Origin: JASFQI01 sp050115555
Lineage (GTDB): Bacteria > Desulfobacterota > DSM-4660 > Desulfatiglandales > HGW-15
Length of the DNA: 40,136 nt
NCBI GenBank assembly: GCA_050115555.1
Contig: JASFQI010000004.1
Location: 1-40,136 of the forward strand
Direction of reading: 5' to 3'
Position numbers and translations under genes: made by a program
Notes under the pieces: generated by a model
What the model was told of the DNA's origin: nothing
Seen by the model: the letters and a program-made list of their open reading frames with translations, nothing else
Database searches by the model: none
Shown here: one piece after another, positions 38,899-40,136 of the stretch
Layout: each line of letters opens with the position of its first letter
Position numbering within the stretch: position 1 is the first letter of the stretch

Positions 38899-40136
38899 AT
38901 GGCGAAACAAATCTTTGAATGGGATTATTCATCCTACCCAGGGGCAAAAAAGTACCCCCATCTGTTCACGCCAATCCAAGTCGGAAACCTGATCGTCCCG
39001 AACCGCATCAAGTATGCCGCCACCGAGGACAACCTGAATCAGCATGACGGGTTTGTAACGGACGCGGACGTGGAGTACATGCGGCGCCGGGCCGAAGGCG
39101 TCGTGGGCGGTCTCTGCTTCATGCAGGGCGTCTACATGGACGAGGCCGGAAAAGGCCAGGGCTACGTGGGTCAGGCCGCGTGCTGGGACGACAAGTTCAT
39201 TCCCGGGCTGAAGAAGCTTGCAGACGCCATTCACAGCCAAAAGGCGATCGCCGGGTTCCAGCTCATGGACTGCGGCCGCGTGGGCGCTGTGGAGGTCCCG
39301 GTGGGTCATGGACCCTCTGCCGTTCCGCAGCGGCTTCGGATCTTCAAGCCCATGGCCGAGATGAGCAATGCCGAGGTCAAGGAGATGGTTCAGCAGCATG
39401 TCGACGCGGCCAAGAGGGGCGTGGAGGCCGGGTTCGACGTCATGGAGATCTCGGGCATCGTGGGCTACCTGATCTCTAATTTCATTTCGAGCTACACGAA
39501 CCGCCGCACCGACGAGTACGGCGGCGACATCCGCGGCCGCATGCAGGCCGTGGTGGAAATCATTCAGGGTGTGAAAGAGGCCGTGGGCCCGGACGTTCCC
39601 GTGGGCATCCGCCTCTGCTCCGAGGAGCTCCTGGACGACGTGGGCGGCAACACGCCCGAAGACTCCATGCAGAGCTACCAGATCGCCGAAGAGGCTGGCG
39701 TGGACTACATCAGCTGCACCCTGGGATGGCAGGAATCCATCTATCCCGTCATCAGCCGGGACATTCCCCAGGGGAACTGGCTCTACCTGGCCAAGCGGGC
39801 CAAGGAGCATGTGAAGATCCCCATCCAGATGGCCTACCGTATCTTTCTCCCCACGTTCCCCGAAGAGGCCATTGCCAAGGGCGAGCTGGATTTCTGGGAG
39901 ATGTGCCGCTCCATGATCGCCGATCCCCTCATGCCCAAAAAGGTGCTCGAGGGCCGGGAGGACGAGATTCGGCACTGCGTGGCCTGCAACCTCTGCCTGG
40001 CGCGTCTCTTCCGGGATGCCCCCATGACCTGCTACATCAACCCGGTATGCGCCCATGAGCACGATCCCGGCTTCTTCCCCAAGGAAGTGGCGGAGGACGA
40101 CAAGAAAGAGGTGATGATCGTCGGCGCAGGCCCGGC
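38899..40136 (+). CDS. 2,4-dienoyl-CoA reductase-like NADH:flavin oxidoreductase (3' end outside window)
   Basis: 412 residues are visible with no stop; the usual length is about 650-680, so about a third is missing. An old-yellow-enzyme TIM barrel (FMN) spans about 20-340, with FTPIQVGNLIVPNRI at the start and NRRTDEYGG near 201-209. At the site where FMN ene-reductases have HGAHGYL, this has SGIVGYL: His is lost but Tyr190 is kept, as in E. coli FadH. A [4Fe-4S] motif CVACNLC-x11-C follows, with one residue fewer than FadH between the second and third Cys. The Rossmann start EVMIVGAGPA is cut. The role is probably unsaturated acyl-CoA reduction. GGAGG lies 8 nt before ATG 38899. Confidence 0.88.
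   Translation, partial: MAKQIFEWDYSSYPGAKKYPHLFTPIQVGNLIVPNRIKYAATEDNLNQHDGFVTDADVEYMRRRAEGVVGGLCFMQGVYMDEAGKGQGYVGQAACWDDKFIPGLKKLADAIHSQKAIAGFQLMDCGRVGAVEVPVGHGPSAVPQRLRIFKPMAEMSNAEVKEMVQQHVDAAKRGVEAGFDVMEISGIVGYLISNFISSYTNRRTDEYGGDIRGRMQAVVEIIQGVKEAVGPDVPVGIRLCSEELLDDVGGNTPEDSMQSYQIAEEAGVDYISCTLGWQESIYPVISRDIPQGNWLYLAKRAKEHVKIPIQMAYRIFLPTFPEEAIAKGELDFWEMCRSMIADPLMPKKVLEGREDEIRHCVACNLCLARLFRDAPMTCYINPVCAHEHDPGFFPKEVAEDDKKEVMIVGAGP

Overview
The window is GC-rich chromosomal DNA, densely packed with housekeeping genes and with no rRNA, tRNA, phage or CRISPR. The gene content suggests a strictly anaerobic deltaproteobacterium (Desulfobacterota/Thermodesulfobacteriota, perhaps near Syntrophobacterales). 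Pointers are indolepyruvate:ferredoxin oxidoreductase, a TrpB2-type enzyme, a 4Fe-4S old-yellow-enzyme reductase, an rnc/radical-SAM/era cluster, a Rho_N-like small protein and two-component NtrC regulation. This placement is inferred from gene content, not from a marker-gene tree.

Layout. 1-1125: minus-strand small-protein genes (zinc ribbon, acidic unknown, FmdB-type) behind a clear sigma70 promoter. 1252-2109: RimK-like ATP-grasp gene. 2334-4543: minus-strand yjbQ, an unknown 402-aa gene and pyrR. 4754-7454: rnc, an Elp3-like radical SAM gene and era, closed by a strong terminator. 7761-10555: minus-strand histidine kinase and NtrC-type regulator. 10869-12167: radical SAM gene of unknown substrate. 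12195-13490: purD (minus). 13781-19242: LysM/SPOR lipoprotein, coaBC, family-4 uracil-DNA glycosylase, NfeD protease, slipin and a Rho_N-like protein. 19552-23000: ispD, hemC, cobA-hemD. 23076-28566: AIM24-family gene, an animal-type UDP-glucose dehydrogenase, purA and mnmG. 28567-29350: a noncoding island of repeats and hairpins. 29364-36834: serA, trpB2, a four-cysteine small protein, iorA, iorB, serC. 36931-40136: flavin reductase (minus), an arginase remnant, an AT-rich regulatory island, a TetR regulator and a 2,4-dienoyl-CoA-reductase-like gene cut by the window edge.

The most interesting system is 29364-36834. SerA and SerC together make O-phospho-L-serine, and no serB lies in the window. 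They flank a TrpB2-type synthase and an indolepyruvate oxidoreductase. This suggests a phosphoserine-fed indole/tryptophan module. SerA and the middle of serC also carry a strongly G-ending codon bias that stops abruptly inside the genes.

Other points are a UDP-glucose dehydrogenase with near-animal sequence, two perfect palindromes overlapping -10 boxes around the TetR gene, a 148-bp MITE-like element with a partial second copy 18 kb away, and several families of short-period (7, 8, 9 nt) tandem repeats confined to intergenic gaps, often as inverted pairs.
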